A DNA stretch of 64,000 nucleotides from Pseudogemmobacter bohemicus (GCF_003290025.1 NZ_QNHG01000006.1:66260-130259); one strand, 5' to 3'. Counted from the first letter of the stretch, positions 26,219 to 35,235 are shown. The notes: generated by a model not told the origin, from the sequence alone. Translations and numbers: made by a program.

Positions 26219-26976
26219 AGCCCCGCAAGCCCGTCCTGGATCAGTTTGACCGCCACCAGCGCAACCGACACATAGGTCAGCAGGTAGAAGATATCAGCGC
26301 GCATCCGGCGAACTGCCCAGGCACCGGCCCAGGTCGAAACCACGGCCAGCGGCAACAGAAGTGCCGAGGCCTTGAGGTTCTCTGCCCCGAACTGGCCAAG
26401 TGCGAAATAAGGGATCAGTTTCAACGCATTGGTGATGGCAAAGAACATCACCAGCGTGCCGGTATAAAGCTTAGGGTCCAGCTTCAGCGGCATCATATAG
26501 ATCTGCAAAGGCGGCGCACCGGCATGGGCGACAAAGCTGGTATAGCCGGCAATCCCGGCCCAGAGCTGCGCCGCCACCGGCCGCTGCCCCTTGCGCGCGA
26601 CCTCGCGCCGGGTCAGGTGCTGCCACAACACCCGCAGCACGAAGGCCGCCGAGACCAGCCCGACGATCAGCCGCACCATGGAATCCGAGACCATCTCGGC
26701 GGTGAACCAGCCGATGCCGATCCCCGTCACTGCGCCCGGCATGAACAAAGCGATCAGCCGCCAGTCGACCCATTTCCGCCAGCTGGCCACGCTGACCACA
26801 TCCATCACCACAAGGACCGGCAAGAGGATCGCGGCGGCGGTGACCGGCGACATCACCATCGCCATGATCGGCACACCCAGAAGGCTCATCCCCCCAAGCC
26901 CGCCTTTCGACAGCCCGACAAGGATCACTGCGATCACGGTTGCGATCAGCGCCGCAGGGGTATCAAGGATCGGCAT
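26215..26976 (-). CDS. TauE/SafE-family sulfite or anion exporter
   Basis: 253 residues, seven to eight membrane helices in two repeats. The helix-1 pattern VGLSKGGLGGMSLLGVPIMA and the mid-protein GYTSFVAHAGAPPLQIYMMP are the two TauE repeat signatures. Characterised members export sulfite, sulfoacetate or related organic sulfur anions. The gene is alone between the RpiR gene and the ABC operon, and its 5' end faces the terminator at 27000-27024. No sulfur genes are close, so the substrate is open. Confidence 0.88.
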   Translation of the reverse strand: MPILDTPAALIATVIAVILVGLSKGGLGGMSLLGVPIMAMVMSPVTAAAILLPVLVVMDVVSVASWRKWVDWRLIALFMPGAVTGIGIGWFTAEMVSDSMVRLIVGLVSAAFVLRVLWQHLTRREVARKGQRPVAAQLWAGIAGYTSFVAHAGAPPLQIYMMPLKLDPKLYTGTLVMFFAITNALKLIPYFALGQFGAENLKASALLLPLAVVSTWAGAWAVRRMRADIFYLLTYVSVALVAVKLIQDGLAGL

Positions 26977-26999
26977 TCGGGCACCATATCAAAAGCATA

Positions 27000-27024
27000 G
27001 CCCGGCGCGAGGGGTGCGCCGGGC
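27000..27024 (-). terminator. Rho-independent-like terminator of the PhyH-ABC operon
   Basis: Perfect 9-bp stem GCCCGGCGC/GCGCCGGGC with a 7-base loop, 40 bases past the last gene (27064). Read on the minus strand it is followed by a short T-rich stretch (TATGCTTTTG). Confidence 0.7.
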
Positions 27025-27063
27025 CGCCATGTGACCAGGGAGCGGGCCACATGAAAGGACGGA

Positions 27064-28254
27064 TCAGCCGCGATCCGCCATAGGGGTCCAGATGCCGCCA
27101 GCCTCAGAACTGTCAGCGCAGGCCTCGACAAAATCCATGCCGCGCAACCCGTCTTCAGCGCCGGAAAGCCGGGTTTCGCCCTGGCCCAGATCACGCCCCG
27201 AGCGACGGGCGGCGATCACGATCCCGGCTTCGGCGTAAAGATTGGCCCAGGCATCGGTCAGCGTCTCGCCATGGCCGCGCGGCAGGTGGATCAGCGCCTC
27301 GGCACCCGGGCGGATGCCCTGGGCGGCACCGCGGCGGAAGATGCGTTCCTCGGCCCCGACCGGGGTAAAGCGCAGCTCTTCGGGCTTTTCCTGATCCCAG
27401 TCCAGCGCGCCCTTATCGCCCCAGACCCGGATCCTGAGCGCGCAATATTGCCCGATGGCAGCATTGGAAAGCTGCATCGTCGCCGGCGCGCCATTGGTCA
27501 GTTGCAGTCCGATATGGGCGGTGTCGGGCTGTGGTTTCGCGCCGCCGCAGACGAACATATCCGCGCGCAGCCGCGCCACATCGAGGCCGGTCACGGTATG
27601 GAGCAGGTGATAGGCATGGGTGCCGATATCGCCGACGATCGAGCTGCGCCCAACCCGCGCCGGATCCTGCCGCCAGGGCGCACCGTCATCGGGCTGCGCC
27701 GCAAGGTTCCAGTCCTGCAGATATTCGACATGGACCTGGGCGATACGGCCAAGCGCCCCCTCATCGACCAGCGCGCGGGCCTGGCGCACCATGGCGTGAT
27801 GCGAGAAAGGATAGGTCATGGTCAGACTGACGCCACTGCGCTCTCGCACCGCCACCAGCGCCTCGGCATCCCCGAGCAGCGCGGTCATCGGCTTGTCAAG
27901 GATCACGTCGATCCCGACTTCCAGAAACGCAACCGCGACCAAAGCATGGCTGTCATTCGGGGTGCAGATCGCGACCGCTTCGATGCCCTCGGGGCGCGCG
28001 GCCTCGGCCTTCGCCATTTCGCGAAAGTCGGTATAGCTGCGATCCGGCGCGATCACCCAATCCGCCGCCGAAAGCGCCGCATTGTCGGGGCGGGACGACA
28101 AAGCCCCCGCCACCACGTCGAAATGGTTGGAAAGCCGGGCGCCGGCGAAATGCCAGCTGCCGACCAGCCCGCCTCTGCCACCACCCACGAAACCAAGGCG
28201 GAGACGCCGCCCCAGAGGGGGCTGACGCAGGTTGCTTCTGTCCGTAAAGCTCAT
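27064..28254 (-). CDS. Gfo/Idh/MocA-family oxidoreductase
   Basis: 396 residues. The N-terminal Rossmann motif is [12 protein letters not shown]. The usual EKP catalytic-lysine motif reads DKP here (VILDKPMTA), keeping the lysine. The substrate motif [16 protein letters not shown] supplies the aspartate and histidine of the family. Such enzymes oxidise sugars or cyclitols with NAD(P)+. It is the last gene of an operon with a PhyH dioxygenase and ABC importer, 9 bases from the ATPase gene, so it probably acts on the imported compound. It is close in type to the gene at 43299, which has the same [10 protein letters not shown] motif. Confidence 0.9.
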   Translation of the reverse strand: MSFTDRSNLRQPPLGRRLRLGFVGGGRGGLVGSWHFAGARLSNHFDVVAGALSSRPDNAALSAADWVIAPDRSYTDFREMAKAEAARPEGIEAVAICTPNDSHALVAVAFLEVGIDVILDKPMTALLGDAEALVAVRERSGVSLTMTYPFSHHAMVRQARALVDEGALGRIAQVHVEYLQDWNLAAQPDDGAPWRQDPARVGRSSIVGDIGTHAYHLLHTVTGLDVARLRADMFVCGGAKPQPDTAHIGLQLTNGAPATMQLSNAAIGQYCALRIRVWGDKGALDWDQEKPEELRFTPVGAEERIFRRGAAQGIRPGAEALIHLPRGHGETLTDAWANLYAEAGIVIAARRSGRDLGQGETRLSGAEDGLRGMDFVEACADSSEAGGIWTPMADRG

Positions 28255-28263
28255 CGCTTTTCC

Positions 28264-29043
28264 TCAGATCGTGCCGCCGAGCGAGGATTCCAGCTCGGCC
28301 AGCTCTTGCCCGCCCGCCATCATATCCTGAAGCCGCGCGGCATCGACATCACCCTTGGTCGCGGTGCCAAGCGTCTGGCCCCGGTTCAGCACGGTGAAAC
28401 GATCCCCCACCGCCATGGCATGGCGCACGTTATGGGTGATGAAGACGACGCCGATCCCCTGTTTCCTGACCCGGTCGATGGTGCCGAGCACATTCGCGGT
28501 CTGGCGCACCCCCAGAGCCGAGGTCGGCTCATCGAGGATCAGCACCTTGGCCCCGAAATAGACCGCGCGGGCAATGGCGACGGTCTGACGCTCGCCCCCC
28601 GAAAGGGTGCCCACTGCCTGATCGGGGCCGCGCAGGTTGATCCCCATCTTCTTCATCTCTGACATGGTGACCTCTGCCGCCATTTTCAGATCGAAATTGC
28701 GGAAGGGCCAGATGCCTTTCTCGGGCTCGCGCCCCATCCAGAAATTGCGGGTGACCGACATCAGCGGGATCATCGCGAGGTCCTGGTAAACGGTGGCAAT
28801 CCCCGCCCCCATCGCATCGCGCGGCGATTCAAAGGTGACGGGTTTCCCCTCGATCACCATCTGCCCCGAGCTGGGCCGGTGTACCCCCGACATCGTCTTG
28901 ATGAAGGTCGATTTCCCGGCACCGTTATCGCCCAGCAGGCAATGGCACTCCCCGGGCCGGACATCAAAGGACACCCCGTTCAGCGCGATAACATGGCCGA
29001 AATGCTTCCTGATATCGCGCATTTCCACGATCGGAGTCGTCAT
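28264..29043 (-). CDS. Sugar ABC transporter ATP-binding protein (FrcA-like)
   Basis: 259 residues with a single nucleotide-binding domain: Walker [10 protein letters not shown] (38-46), signature LSGGE (147-151), Walker B VLILDEP (167-173) and the switch histidine in VVFITHNV. Single-domain ATPases of this length are typical of FrcA-type fructose/cyclitol importers. It overlaps the permease gene by one base and belongs to the operon 32372 to 27064. Confidence 0.94.
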   Translation of the reverse strand: MTTPIVEMRDIRKHFGHVIALNGVSFDVRPGECHCLLGDNGAGKSTFIKTMSGVHRPSSGQMVIEGKPVTFESPRDAMGAGIATVYQDLAMIPLMSVTRNFWMGREPEKGIWPFRNFDLKMAAEVTMSEMKKMGINLRGPDQAVGTLSGGERQTVAIARAVYFGAKVLILDEPTSALGVRQTANVLGTIDRVRKQGIGVVFITHNVRHAMAVGDRFTVLNRGQTLGTATKGDVDAARLQDMMAGGQELAELESSLGGTI

Positions 29044-30161
29044 CAGCGTTCTCCCGTGATGATGCGGCGGATATAGGTGTTCATAATCACGGCAATCAAA
29101 AGGATGGCGCCAAGGAAGACCCGGAACAGCGAGCTTTCGGCATTGGCAAAGAACAGGCCCTGTTGCACCACCCCGAAGATCACCGCGCCAAGCGCCGCCC
29201 CGATCACCGAACCATAGCCGCCGGTCAGAAGCGCACCCCCGATCACCACACAGATGATCGCTTCGAATTCTTTCAGCATCCCGCGATCCGCTGCAGCCGA
29301 GCCGAACTCCACCACCTGGGCGGTGGCGAACACGGTGGCACAGAAGGCCGAGAACATGAACATCGAGATCTTCACCCGGTTCACCGGCACACCGACATAG
29401 CGCGCGGCCTGGGCGTCGCCGCCAGCTGCAAAGATCCAGTTGCCGAATTTGGTGCGGGTCAGCAGCAGATGGCCCAGCACCACCAGAAGCAGCGCCCAGA
29501 CGATCAGCATCGGGATCCCGTCAACCACCGGCTGACCTGCCCGCGAGCCCCGGGTGAAGGTGGCAATCCAGCCATTCTCGCCCATCCAGGTGAAAAAGCC
29601 GGTCAGGATCTTGCCGCCAAAGACCGGCGCCAGCCAGTCGCCCTGGGCTTTCTCGGCCACGCCGCCAATGATGGTCTGACGGGTGAAATAGACCGAGCCC
29701 CAGATCGTCAGCCCGCGCAGGATGAACAGGAAGGCCAGCGTCACGATGAAAGAGGGCAGCCCGGTTTTCACCACCAGCCAGCCATTCAGCGCGCCGATCA
29801 GCATGCAGAATACAAAGGTGAACAGGATCGCCGCCCAGAGCGGCCAGCCCATATGCACAGAAAGGATCGCCATGACCGTGCCCGAAAAGCCGATCATTGA
29901 GCCGGTCGAAAGGTCGAACTCGCCTGCAATCATCAACAGGCAGGCGCCGACCGCGATGATCATGAACTGCGCGGAAACCACGGTCCAGTTCATAATGCCT
30001 TCGGCCTTGAACATACCGGAATCACCGGCAATCGCGCCGAACAGAAGGAAGACAAGGATGGTGCCGCAGATGCCGCCCAGTTCGGGCCGGATCAGCGCGC
30101 GGCGCCAGGGCGAGACGGTTTTGACGCGCTCGTCGGTGGCAGCACTGGCTGCGTCGGTCAT
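29043..30161 (-). CDS. Sugar ABC transporter permease (FrcC-like)
   Basis: 372 residues with about ten membrane helices and the family stretch [25 protein letters not shown] near the C-terminus. A soluble insertion of about 60 residues ([17 protein letters not shown] onward) is seen mid-protein. It pairs with the ATPase at 28264 and the binding protein at 30245. ATG 30161 is chosen for a GGGGA site eight bases upstream; the frame extends 20 codons further without one. Confidence 0.9.
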   Translation of the reverse strand: MTDAASAATDERVKTVSPWRRALIRPELGGICGTILVFLLFGAIAGDSGMFKAEGIMNWTVVSAQFMIIAVGACLLMIAGEFDLSTGSMIGFSGTVMAILSVHMGWPLWAAILFTFVFCMLIGALNGWLVVKTGLPSFIVTLAFLFILRGLTIWGSVYFTRQTIIGGVAEKAQGDWLAPVFGGKILTGFFTWMGENGWIATFTRGSRAGQPVVDGIPMLIVWALLLVVLGHLLLTRTKFGNWIFAAGGDAQAARYVGVPVNRVKISMFMFSAFCATVFATAQVVEFGSAAADRGMLKEFEAIICVVIGGALLTGGYGSVIGAALGAVIFGVVQQGLFFANAESSLFRVFLGAILLIAVIMNTYIRRIITGER

Positions 30162-30184
30162 ATGAAAATCCCCACAGGTAAGGC

Positions 30185-30212
30185 GGGCCGGGAGGGTTGG
30201 ACCTCCCGGCCC
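30185..30212 (-). other. Intercistronic hairpin after binding-protein gene
   Basis: Perfect 11-bp arms GGGCCGGGAGG and CCTCCCGGCCC with a 6-base loop, between the binding-protein stop (30245) and the permease start (30161). It has the same placement as the hairpin at 1648-1675 and probably protects the binding-protein message. Confidence 0.6.
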
Positions 30213-30244
30213 CCGAAACATGTCAGCAACGGGTCAGGACGGGA

Positions 30245-31189
30245 TCAGCGATATTCGCCCGCCAGAGATTCGACGAAGTCGATATTGTCTTTGGTGACAA
30301 AGCCCGGGCCGGTGAAAACCGAGTTCGACGGCGCCACGCCATAGCGGACATAGGCGGTCAGAACCTGGATCGGCACCGAGCCTTGCAGGAAGGGCTGCTG
30401 GTCGATGGCGAAATTGATGGTGCCATCCTTGATCCCGGCAGAGATTTCTGCGGAAAGGTCAAAGGTGCCGAAATAGATCTCGCCGTCGAGACCCAGTTCC
30501 TTGACCGCGCGGATCGAGGGTTCGGCCGAGTTCGGGCCAAGGGTCAGGATCGCGCCGGTATCGGGGTTCGCGGTCAGATAGGCCTTGACCTTATTCGCGA
30601 CTTCGGACGGGTCCATGCCGGAGTCGATCATCTGGCTGCCCAGCTCCTGGCCGATGCCATCGGCGAAACCACGGCAGCGCTCTACGGATTGCGGGTTGGT
30701 GATGTAATGGTTGACGCAAAGGAACGAGGTGATCCCCGCCTCTTTCGCGCGCTCACCGGCACCGAGGCCCGCCTCATATTCCGGCTGGCCGACATGAAGC
30801 AGCGCGCCGAGCTTCTTGCTTTCCTCGACGGTGCCAGAGTTCACGGTGACGACCGGGATCCCTTTGGCGATGGCGTCCTTGATCGGGCCTTCCAGCACAT
30901 TGTAATCGGCGATGGTGACGATGATGCCGTCGACATCGGCAGCCGCGGCCTGCTGCACGATCCGCGCCATATCGGCGAGATCGCCGGTCGCGGGATTGCG
31001 GTATTCGGTGTTCACGCCCATCTGTTCATTGGTGACCTTGATGGCGTTCTTGATCACGTTGAACCAGCTGTCGCTGTCCGGGCCGTGGCTGATCCAGACG
31101 AATTGCTCGCCTTCCGCTTTCGCCGTGCTGACCATCGCGGTCACGGCAAGGACGGCCCCGATGGCGACCGATCTCAGCATTGATTTCAT
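30245..31189 (-). CDS. Sugar ABC transporter periplasmic substrate-binding protein
   Basis: 314 residues with a Sec signal peptide cleaved near STAKAEG (about residue 23) and a Peripla_BP_4 fold (QFVWISHGPDSDSWFN, VDGIIVTIADYNVL, IPVVTVNSGT). The frame is open to 31423, but only ATG 31189 has a ribosome-binding site (GGGAGGA) and a signal peptide. It binds the ligand imported by the 29043/28264 membrane components. It follows a PhyH dioxygenase gene, so the ligand may be a substrate of that enzyme. The ligand itself is not known. Confidence 0.92.
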   Translation of the reverse strand: MKSMLRSVAIGAVLAVTAMVSTAKAEGEQFVWISHGPDSDSWFNVIKNAIKVTNEQMGVNTEYRNPATGDLADMARIVQQAAAADVDGIIVTIADYNVLEGPIKDAIAKGIPVVTVNSGTVEESKKLGALLHVGQPEYEAGLGAGERAKEAGITSFLCVNHYITNPQSVERCRGFADGIGQELGSQMIDSGMDPSEVANKVKAYLTANPDTGAILTLGPNSAEPSIRAVKELGLDGEIYFGTFDLSAEISAGIKDGTINFAIDQQPFLQGSVPIQVLTAYVRYGVAPSNSVFTGPGFVTKDNIDFVESLAGEYR

Positions 31190-31209
31190 TATGATAGTCC
31201 TCCCTTTGC

Positions 31210-31236
31210 GGCTTCCCTGTCTGACCGCCGGAAGCC
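31210..31236 (-). other. Hairpin between the dioxygenase and binding-protein genes
   Basis: 7-bp arms GGCTTCC and GGAAGCC with a 13-base loop lie in the 73-base gap ahead of the binding-protein gene. It could be a processing or stability element that raises binding-protein level over the first gene. Confidence 0.4.
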
Positions 31237-31262
31237 ATGGCGGATTCTGTTCTGGCGGGGTG

Positions 31263-32372
31263 TTACGGGCGGCGTTTCGCCTCCTGCGCATCCAGCGCGG
31301 CATCCAGTTTCGCCGGATCCCAGCCCTCGGCCACGGCTTGCGCCAGCAGATCCTGCTGCGTCGCGGGCGCAAGGCCGCCAATCGGCGGATCGGTGTCGAG
31401 ATTGGTCGGGAACGGATAGCCATCCGCGGTCGCCGCGATCACCGCATGGCGGCCCTCGGGGCTCAGCGCGGCGAGATGCGGGAAAACGGCGCGGCACATC
31501 GCGCTGCGGTCGATCGCCTCCATATGCCGCGCGAAAGCGCTGGCGGTCTGGATCAGGTTCACCATCCGCACCACATCTTTGGTCTTATTCTCCCCCGCCG
31601 CATGGAACAAAGCCGGGCTGAAGAAGATCGCATCGCCCTTTTCCAGCGGCAGCTGAACACAGGCCTCTTCGAAATACTCGCGGAATTCGGGGCGGGTGGC
31701 GGCGATATAGCCCTGCAGGAAACGCTGCGAATGCGGCAGGAGCTTGGTCGTGCCGCTCTCGACCGGCATATCGCAATGCGCCACGCCCCCTTGCAGGATC
31801 AGCGTCGGGCCGGTTGCGTGGATATGGTCCGGGTATTCGGCCATCTGTTCAGGCGACATGAAGCCGAGATGATAATCGCGATGCGGCGCCTGTGCTTTGC
31901 CGCCGGGGCGGACCTGGTTCACCTGGGTCGCAATCTGATAGCCCGGCCCCAGCCAGGCACGGCAGGCAATATCAATCACCGGGTTCGCCATATAGCGCGC
32001 ATAGACCGCCGGATCATGCAGGCAGAGCTTTTGCAGGCTGTTCCAGATCCGGTCATTGGCGCCGGCTTTGGCGAAATGGTCGCCCGCAGCGACGCCGGTG
32101 GCGCGCTCATGGGCGATGATGGCACGGAACGCGTCCGAGGCCACATCAATCGCACCCTTGTCGGTAAAGGCATTTTTGACAACGAAGACACCGGCGCCCT
32201 TGCCGATCACATCGGCCCATTCCTGCGAAATCGCAGCACTGACCTTTGCCCCGTCATAGACCGGGATATTCTTCTCGATGGCAATGGCCGAGGGACATTG
32301 CGCCAGGGTGGTCACGGTCTCAACCTGGGCGCGGAACTCTTCAAGACTGATCTGGGTGACCAAATCCTTCAC
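31263..32372 (-). CDS. Phytanoyl-CoA dioxygenase (PhyH) family Fe(II)/2-oxoglutarate enzyme
   Basis: 369 residues. The double-stranded beta-helix core shows the iron motif HRD in KAQAPHRDYHLGF and a distal histidine in SPALFHAAGENKTKD with a nearby arginine (VRMVN) for 2-oxoglutarate. The family hydroxylates small molecules, including O-demethylation through a hemiacetal. It is the first gene of the operon with the binding protein, permease, ATPase and Gfo/Idh gene, so it likely modifies the imported compound before or after oxidation. The promoter region upstream carries two GCAA-N6-TTGC sites. The substrate is not identified. Confidence 0.85.
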   Translation of the reverse strand: MKDLVTQISLEEFRAQVETVTTLAQCPSAIAIEKNIPVYDGAKVSAAISQEWADVIGKGAGVFVVKNAFTDKGAIDVASDAFRAIIAHERATGVAAGDHFAKAGANDRIWNSLQKLCLHDPAVYARYMANPVIDIACRAWLGPGYQIATQVNQVRPGGKAQAPHRDYHLGFMSPEQMAEYPDHIHATGPTLILQGGVAHCDMPVESGTTKLLPHSQRFLQGYIAATRPEFREYFEEACVQLPLEKGDAIFFSPALFHAAGENKTKDVVRMVNLIQTASAFARHMEAIDRSAMCRAVFPHLAALSPEGRHAVIAATADGYPFPTNLDTDPPIGGLAPATQQDLLAQAVAEGWDPAKLDAALDAQEAKRRP

Positions 32373-32498
32373 GATGCTCTCCCTTCATCGTCGGGTCTGT
32401 CGGATCGGGCCGCATGACATGAGTGGACAAGCCCGGCCCCGCGTCCTCCCCGCGATGCCGACTGTCTGCCTCAGGAAAATTGCAGCCTGATTACTTTG

Positions 32499-32512
32499 GC
32501 AATATTGATTGC
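32499..32512. promoter_or_regulatory. Candidate operator, GCAA-N6-TTGC class (copy 3)
   Basis: GCAATATTGATTGC is a perfect inverted repeat with arms GCAAT/ATTGC. It overlaps the presumed -10 box of the PhyH-ABC operon promoter, a position suited to repression. Confidence 0.65.
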
Positions 32513-32531
32513 AGAAATTACAGCGAGTCAA
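32503..32531 (-). promoter_or_regulatory. Probable sigma70-like promoter of the PhyH-ABC operon
   Basis: Minus strand: TTGACT at 32531-32526 as -35, then 17 bases, then an AT-rich TCAATA (32508-32503) as a weak -10. The -10 falls within the operator at 32499-32512. Confidence 0.45.
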
Positions 32532-32693
32532 CCTTTAATTCAGAATTTCCGGCATCCCCGGCCGCTGCCGGCGGGGCACCGACGGGCTGAAACGGCGCTG
32601 GTTCCGGATTAATCCATTAAATTCATTCAGCTTTCGATGACCGGGCACCCGGAGGCAGCGCGCAGACAGCGTGACCGGCTGCGATTGCATTTC

Positions 32694-32709
32694 TGCAATG
32701 ATCCTTGCA
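32694..32709. promoter_or_regulatory. Candidate operator, GCAA-N6-TTGC class (copy 4)
   Basis: TGCAATGATCCTTGCA, arms TGCAA/TTGCA with 6 bases between, about 195 bases upstream of copy 3. It could be an auxiliary site allowing DNA looping; that is inference. Confidence 0.5.
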
Positions 32710-32746
32710 GGACACGGCAGCACGGCAGTCTTCCCGGTTGATTCGA

Positions 32747-33874
32747 TCACAGGCTTTCCGGCAGGATCAGCCGCATCGGCAGAAAGACCTGGCCCGGTCC
32801 GCCCGTCGCTGGCCCACTCATCGCTGGCCCGCCCGACGCTGTTCTCGCCGATACCGGCCCGCCAGCCGCCGGCATATTGGCCACATCCCCCGGCCCTGCC
32901 CTCTCCTTCACCGCCACACGCGCAAGGCCGAACAGCGCCTCGCAGATCTCGCGCACCGGTGTGTCGATCACCAGCGAGACGATGCCATCGGCCAGCGCCC
33001 GCCGCGTCGTCTCGGTCAGCTCATTGGCGATGACATCGACCGCCCCCTGGCGGCGCTCTTCCCTTATGGCTCGGATCACGCCATTGCGCCCGCCGCCGCA
33101 GCAATAAATGCCGCGCAGCCCCGGATGCCGCGCCATCAGCGCAATCGCCGCCTCATAGGTCAGATCGTCGGTATCCAGATTGACCTGGGTATCGAGCAGC
33201 ACCAGATCCGGCCGCTCACGCCTGATATAGCTGCGAAATCCGGTCTCGCGCAGCTCATGCCCATGCCAGAGCTGGCCGCCGACAAACAACGCCAGCGCGC
33301 CACCCGCCCCTTTCGGAATCGCTCGCGCCAGCATCGAAGCCGCCACCCGTCCAACCTTGAGATTATTGACCCCCAGATAGGCATGGCGCACCCCCTGGGC
33401 GAGATCGGACAAGAGCGCGATCACCGGAATGCCCCGCGCATGCAGGCCGGAAACCGCCTCGCTCACCCTCGGATGGTCCACCGCGACAAGGCCGATGGCC
33501 TGCACCTTTGGCGCCAGCCGTTCCAGCGCAGCCACGGTGGCGGCGGGGCTGGAATTGGCGGCATATTCGGTCAGCACCCTGAGCCGCATGCCGCTTTCCG
33601 CCTGGGCCGCCGCCTCGGCCTCAGCCTGAAATTTGTGATAGAATTCCGGCTCGGTCGATAGAAGCACGAGGCCGATGGTCAGGTTTTCCCGCTCGCCGGT
33701 CAGCCGCTTTTCCAGCAAAGGCGCGGCGTGGAAACCCATCTCGCGCGCGACCTCCAGCACATGGATCGCGGTTGCGCGCCGAACCGTGCTGCGCCCGTTC
33801 AGCACCCGGTCCACCGTGGCGGTGGAGACCCCGGCAGCCTCGGCCAGATCGCTGATCGTCACACGGCGGCGCAT
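32747..33874 (-). CDS. LacI-family transcriptional regulator
   Basis: 375 residues. The helix-turn-helix VTISDLAEAAGVSTATVDRVLNG lies at residues 5-27, followed by a binding-protein-like ligand domain. Residues from about 325 to 360 form an alanine-glycine-proline-rich, repeat-like insert (GGPVSA, SGGPAMSG, ATGGPG) ahead of the final strand FLPMRLILPESL, which makes it longer than the usual 330-345. It is divergent from the mocD-like operon and upstream of the PhyH-ABC operon, so it may control either. A CATCAG-N4-CTGATG repeat lies just upstream. Confidence 0.9.
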   Translation of the reverse strand: MRRRVTISDLAEAAGVSTATVDRVLNGRSTVRRATAIHVLEVAREMGFHAAPLLEKRLTGERENLTIGLVLLSTEPEFYHKFQAEAEAAAQAESGMRLRVLTEYAANSSPAATVAALERLAPKVQAIGLVAVDHPRVSEAVSGLHARGIPVIALLSDLAQGVRHAYLGVNNLKVGRVAASMLARAIPKGAGGALALFVGGQLWHGHELRETGFRSYIRRERPDLVLLDTQVNLDTDDLTYEAAIALMARHPGLRGIYCCGGGRNGVIRAIREERRQGAVDVIANELTETTRRALADGIVSLVIDTPVREICEALFGLARVAVKERAGPGDVANMPAAGGPVSARTASGGPAMSGPATGGPGQVFLPMRLILPESL

Positions 33875-33904
33875 GGCGTCATTCCATCATTTTCCATCAA
33901 TCAC

Positions 33905-33920
33905 CATCAGCATTCTGATG
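33905..33920. promoter_or_regulatory. Candidate LacI operator
   Basis: CATCAGCATTCTGATG: perfect 6-bp arms around 4 bases, 31-46 bases before the LacI start at 33874. It shares TTCTGATGTGAAT (33913-33925) with the region before the other LacI gene. Confidence 0.5.
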
Positions 33921-33948
33921 TGAATTGCAATAAACGAAATCTTAAAAC

Positions 33949-33963
33949 TGCAATTTTCATTGC
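33949..33963. promoter_or_regulatory. Candidate operator, GCAA-N6-TTGC class (copy 5)
   Basis: TGCAATTTTCATTGC, arms GCAAT/ATTGC around 4 bases. On the plus strand TTGCAA (33925-33930) could be a -35 with TGCAAT (33949-33954) as -10, 18 bases apart, for the mocD-like operon; the operator overlaps this -10. Confidence 0.6.
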
Positions 33964-34031
33964 GCGATCCCCGGTTCAACCGCCAGGACAGTCTCAGTTG
34001 CGCCGGTCGTGACAGGAGAGGAACCAGCGAG

Positions 34032-35165
34032 ATGAGCCATACGAACCGCGATTACGCATTGCTCGGGCGGGATGCGAAACTGGCCGAAGAGATCGGCCTG
34101 GTCTCGGCCCAGTGGTATCACACCGATCTGCCGCGCAAGGTGATGAAAGAGCTGATGCAGCGCTCGGACCGGCCGGCGATCCGCGACACGATCATCCTTT
34201 TCGGGGTGATGATCGCCTCGGCTTCCATGGGCATCTGGCTCTGGCCTTCCTGGTGGTCGGCGCCTTTCTGGCTGGTTTACGGCGTGCTTTACGGCTCGGC
34301 GATGGATTCGCGCTGGCATGAATGCGGCCATGGCACCGCGTTCAAAACCCGCTGGATGAATGATGCCCTCTATCAGATCGCCTGTTTTTGCATGATGCGG
34401 AACCCGGTGACCTGGCGCTGGAGCCATACCCGCCACCATACCGACACCATCATCGTCGGCCATGACCCCGAGATCATCGCCATGCGCCCGGCTGTCGTCG
34501 CCCGCCTGATCCTCAATTTCTTCGGGATATTCGAGCTCTGGGGCAACGCAAAGACCACGCTGCAACTGATCGCCGGCTATATGCCCGAAACCACGAAATC
34601 CTTCGTACCCGAGCCCGAGCGCAAACGCGCCTTCCTGGTCGCCCGCATCTGGGGGCTGAGCTATCTGGCCACCCTTGCGCTGGCCCTCTGGATGCAGTCG
34701 ATCCTGCCCTTAATGCTGGTGGGCCTGCCGATCCTCTTTGGCAGCTGGCATATGGTGATGACCGGCTACATGCAGCATCTGGGGCTGGCGGAAAACGTGC
34801 TCGACCACCGGCTGAATTCGCGCACCGTCTATATGAACCGCATCTCGCGCTTCATCTACTGGAACATGAATTTCCATGTCGAACACCATATGTTCCCGAT
34901 GGTGCCCTGGCATGCCCTGCCCCGGATGCATGAGCTGGTGAAGCATGACATGCCGCCGGCGCATCCCTCGATCCTCTCGGCTTACCGTGAGATCATTCCG
35001 ACGCTGATCCGCCAGTTCAGAAACCCCGACTGGTTCGTCAAGCGCCAGCTGCCGCCGACCGCCCAGCCCTACCGCGCCGAATATCATGGCGATCTGGAGC
35101 CCGGCGCACCCACGCCCGGCATTGCGGGCTATGACAACGCGCTGCGCCCGGTCGCCGCCGAATAA
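34032..35165 (+). CDS. MocD-like fatty-acid-desaturase-superfamily oxygenase
   Basis: 377 residues, membrane-bound di-iron enzyme. All three histidine boxes are present: HECGH (96-100), HTRHH (132-136) and HVEHH (282-286), with hydrophobic segments at about 53-90 and 205-245. In Rhizobium, MocD with the ferredoxin MocE and reductase MocF is needed for rhizopine (3-O-methyl-scyllo-inosamine) use and is thought to remove the O-methyl group. A Rieske ferredoxin of the MocE kind follows directly, and inositol genes lie 5 kb away, which supports an O-demethylase role over fatty-acid desaturation. No reductase (mocF) is in the window. The stop region is tandemly duplicated. Confidence 0.85.
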   Translation: MSHTNRDYALLGRDAKLAEEIGLVSAQWYHTDLPRKVMKELMQRSDRPAIRDTIILFGVMIASASMGIWLWPSWWSAPFWLVYGVLYGSAMDSRWHECGHGTAFKTRWMNDALYQIACFCMMRNPVTWRWSHTRHHTDTIIVGHDPEIIAMRPAVVARLILNFFGIFELWGNAKTTLQLIAGYMPETTKSFVPEPERKRAFLVARIWGLSYLATLALALWMQSILPLMLVGLPILFGSWHMVMTGYMQHLGLAENVLDHRLNSRTVYMNRISRFIYWNMNFHVEHHMFPMVPWHALPRMHELVKHDMPPAHPSILSAYREIIPTLIRQFRNPDWFVKRQLPPTAQPYRAEYHGDLEPGAPTPGIAGYDNALRPVAAE

Positions 35166-35187
35166 TCCCGCATCATAATCCCGCAAC
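35162..35187 (+). repeat. 13-base tandem duplication at the mocD-like stop
   Basis: ATAATCCCGCATC is followed at once by ATAATCCCGCAAC (one mismatch). The first unit includes the TAA stop. Confidence 0.7.
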
Positions 35188-35235
35188 CCGCCCGCTTGCC
35201 CCACCCGCCAGCCAGAGACCTTCGGAGGAGAAGCC

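Larger units (their letters stand above)
32373..32746. other. 374-base gene-free regulatory region
   Basis: No convincing coding frame is seen. The region lies between the LacI gene end (32747) and the PhyH gene start (32372), both on the minus strand. It holds two GCAA-N6-TTGC sites (32499, 32694), a probable minus-strand promoter (32503-32531), a perfect palindrome GGATTAATCC (32606-32615) and a bulged GC hairpin near 32558-32578 that may end LacI transcription. Confidence 0.7.

Noticed and set aside
34032-35165. Fatty-acid desaturase for membrane lipids
   Set aside because: The histidine boxes fit the superfamily, but the linked Rieske ferredoxin, shared operator class and inositol context favour a MocD-like oxygenase. 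Lipid activity cannot be fully excluded.
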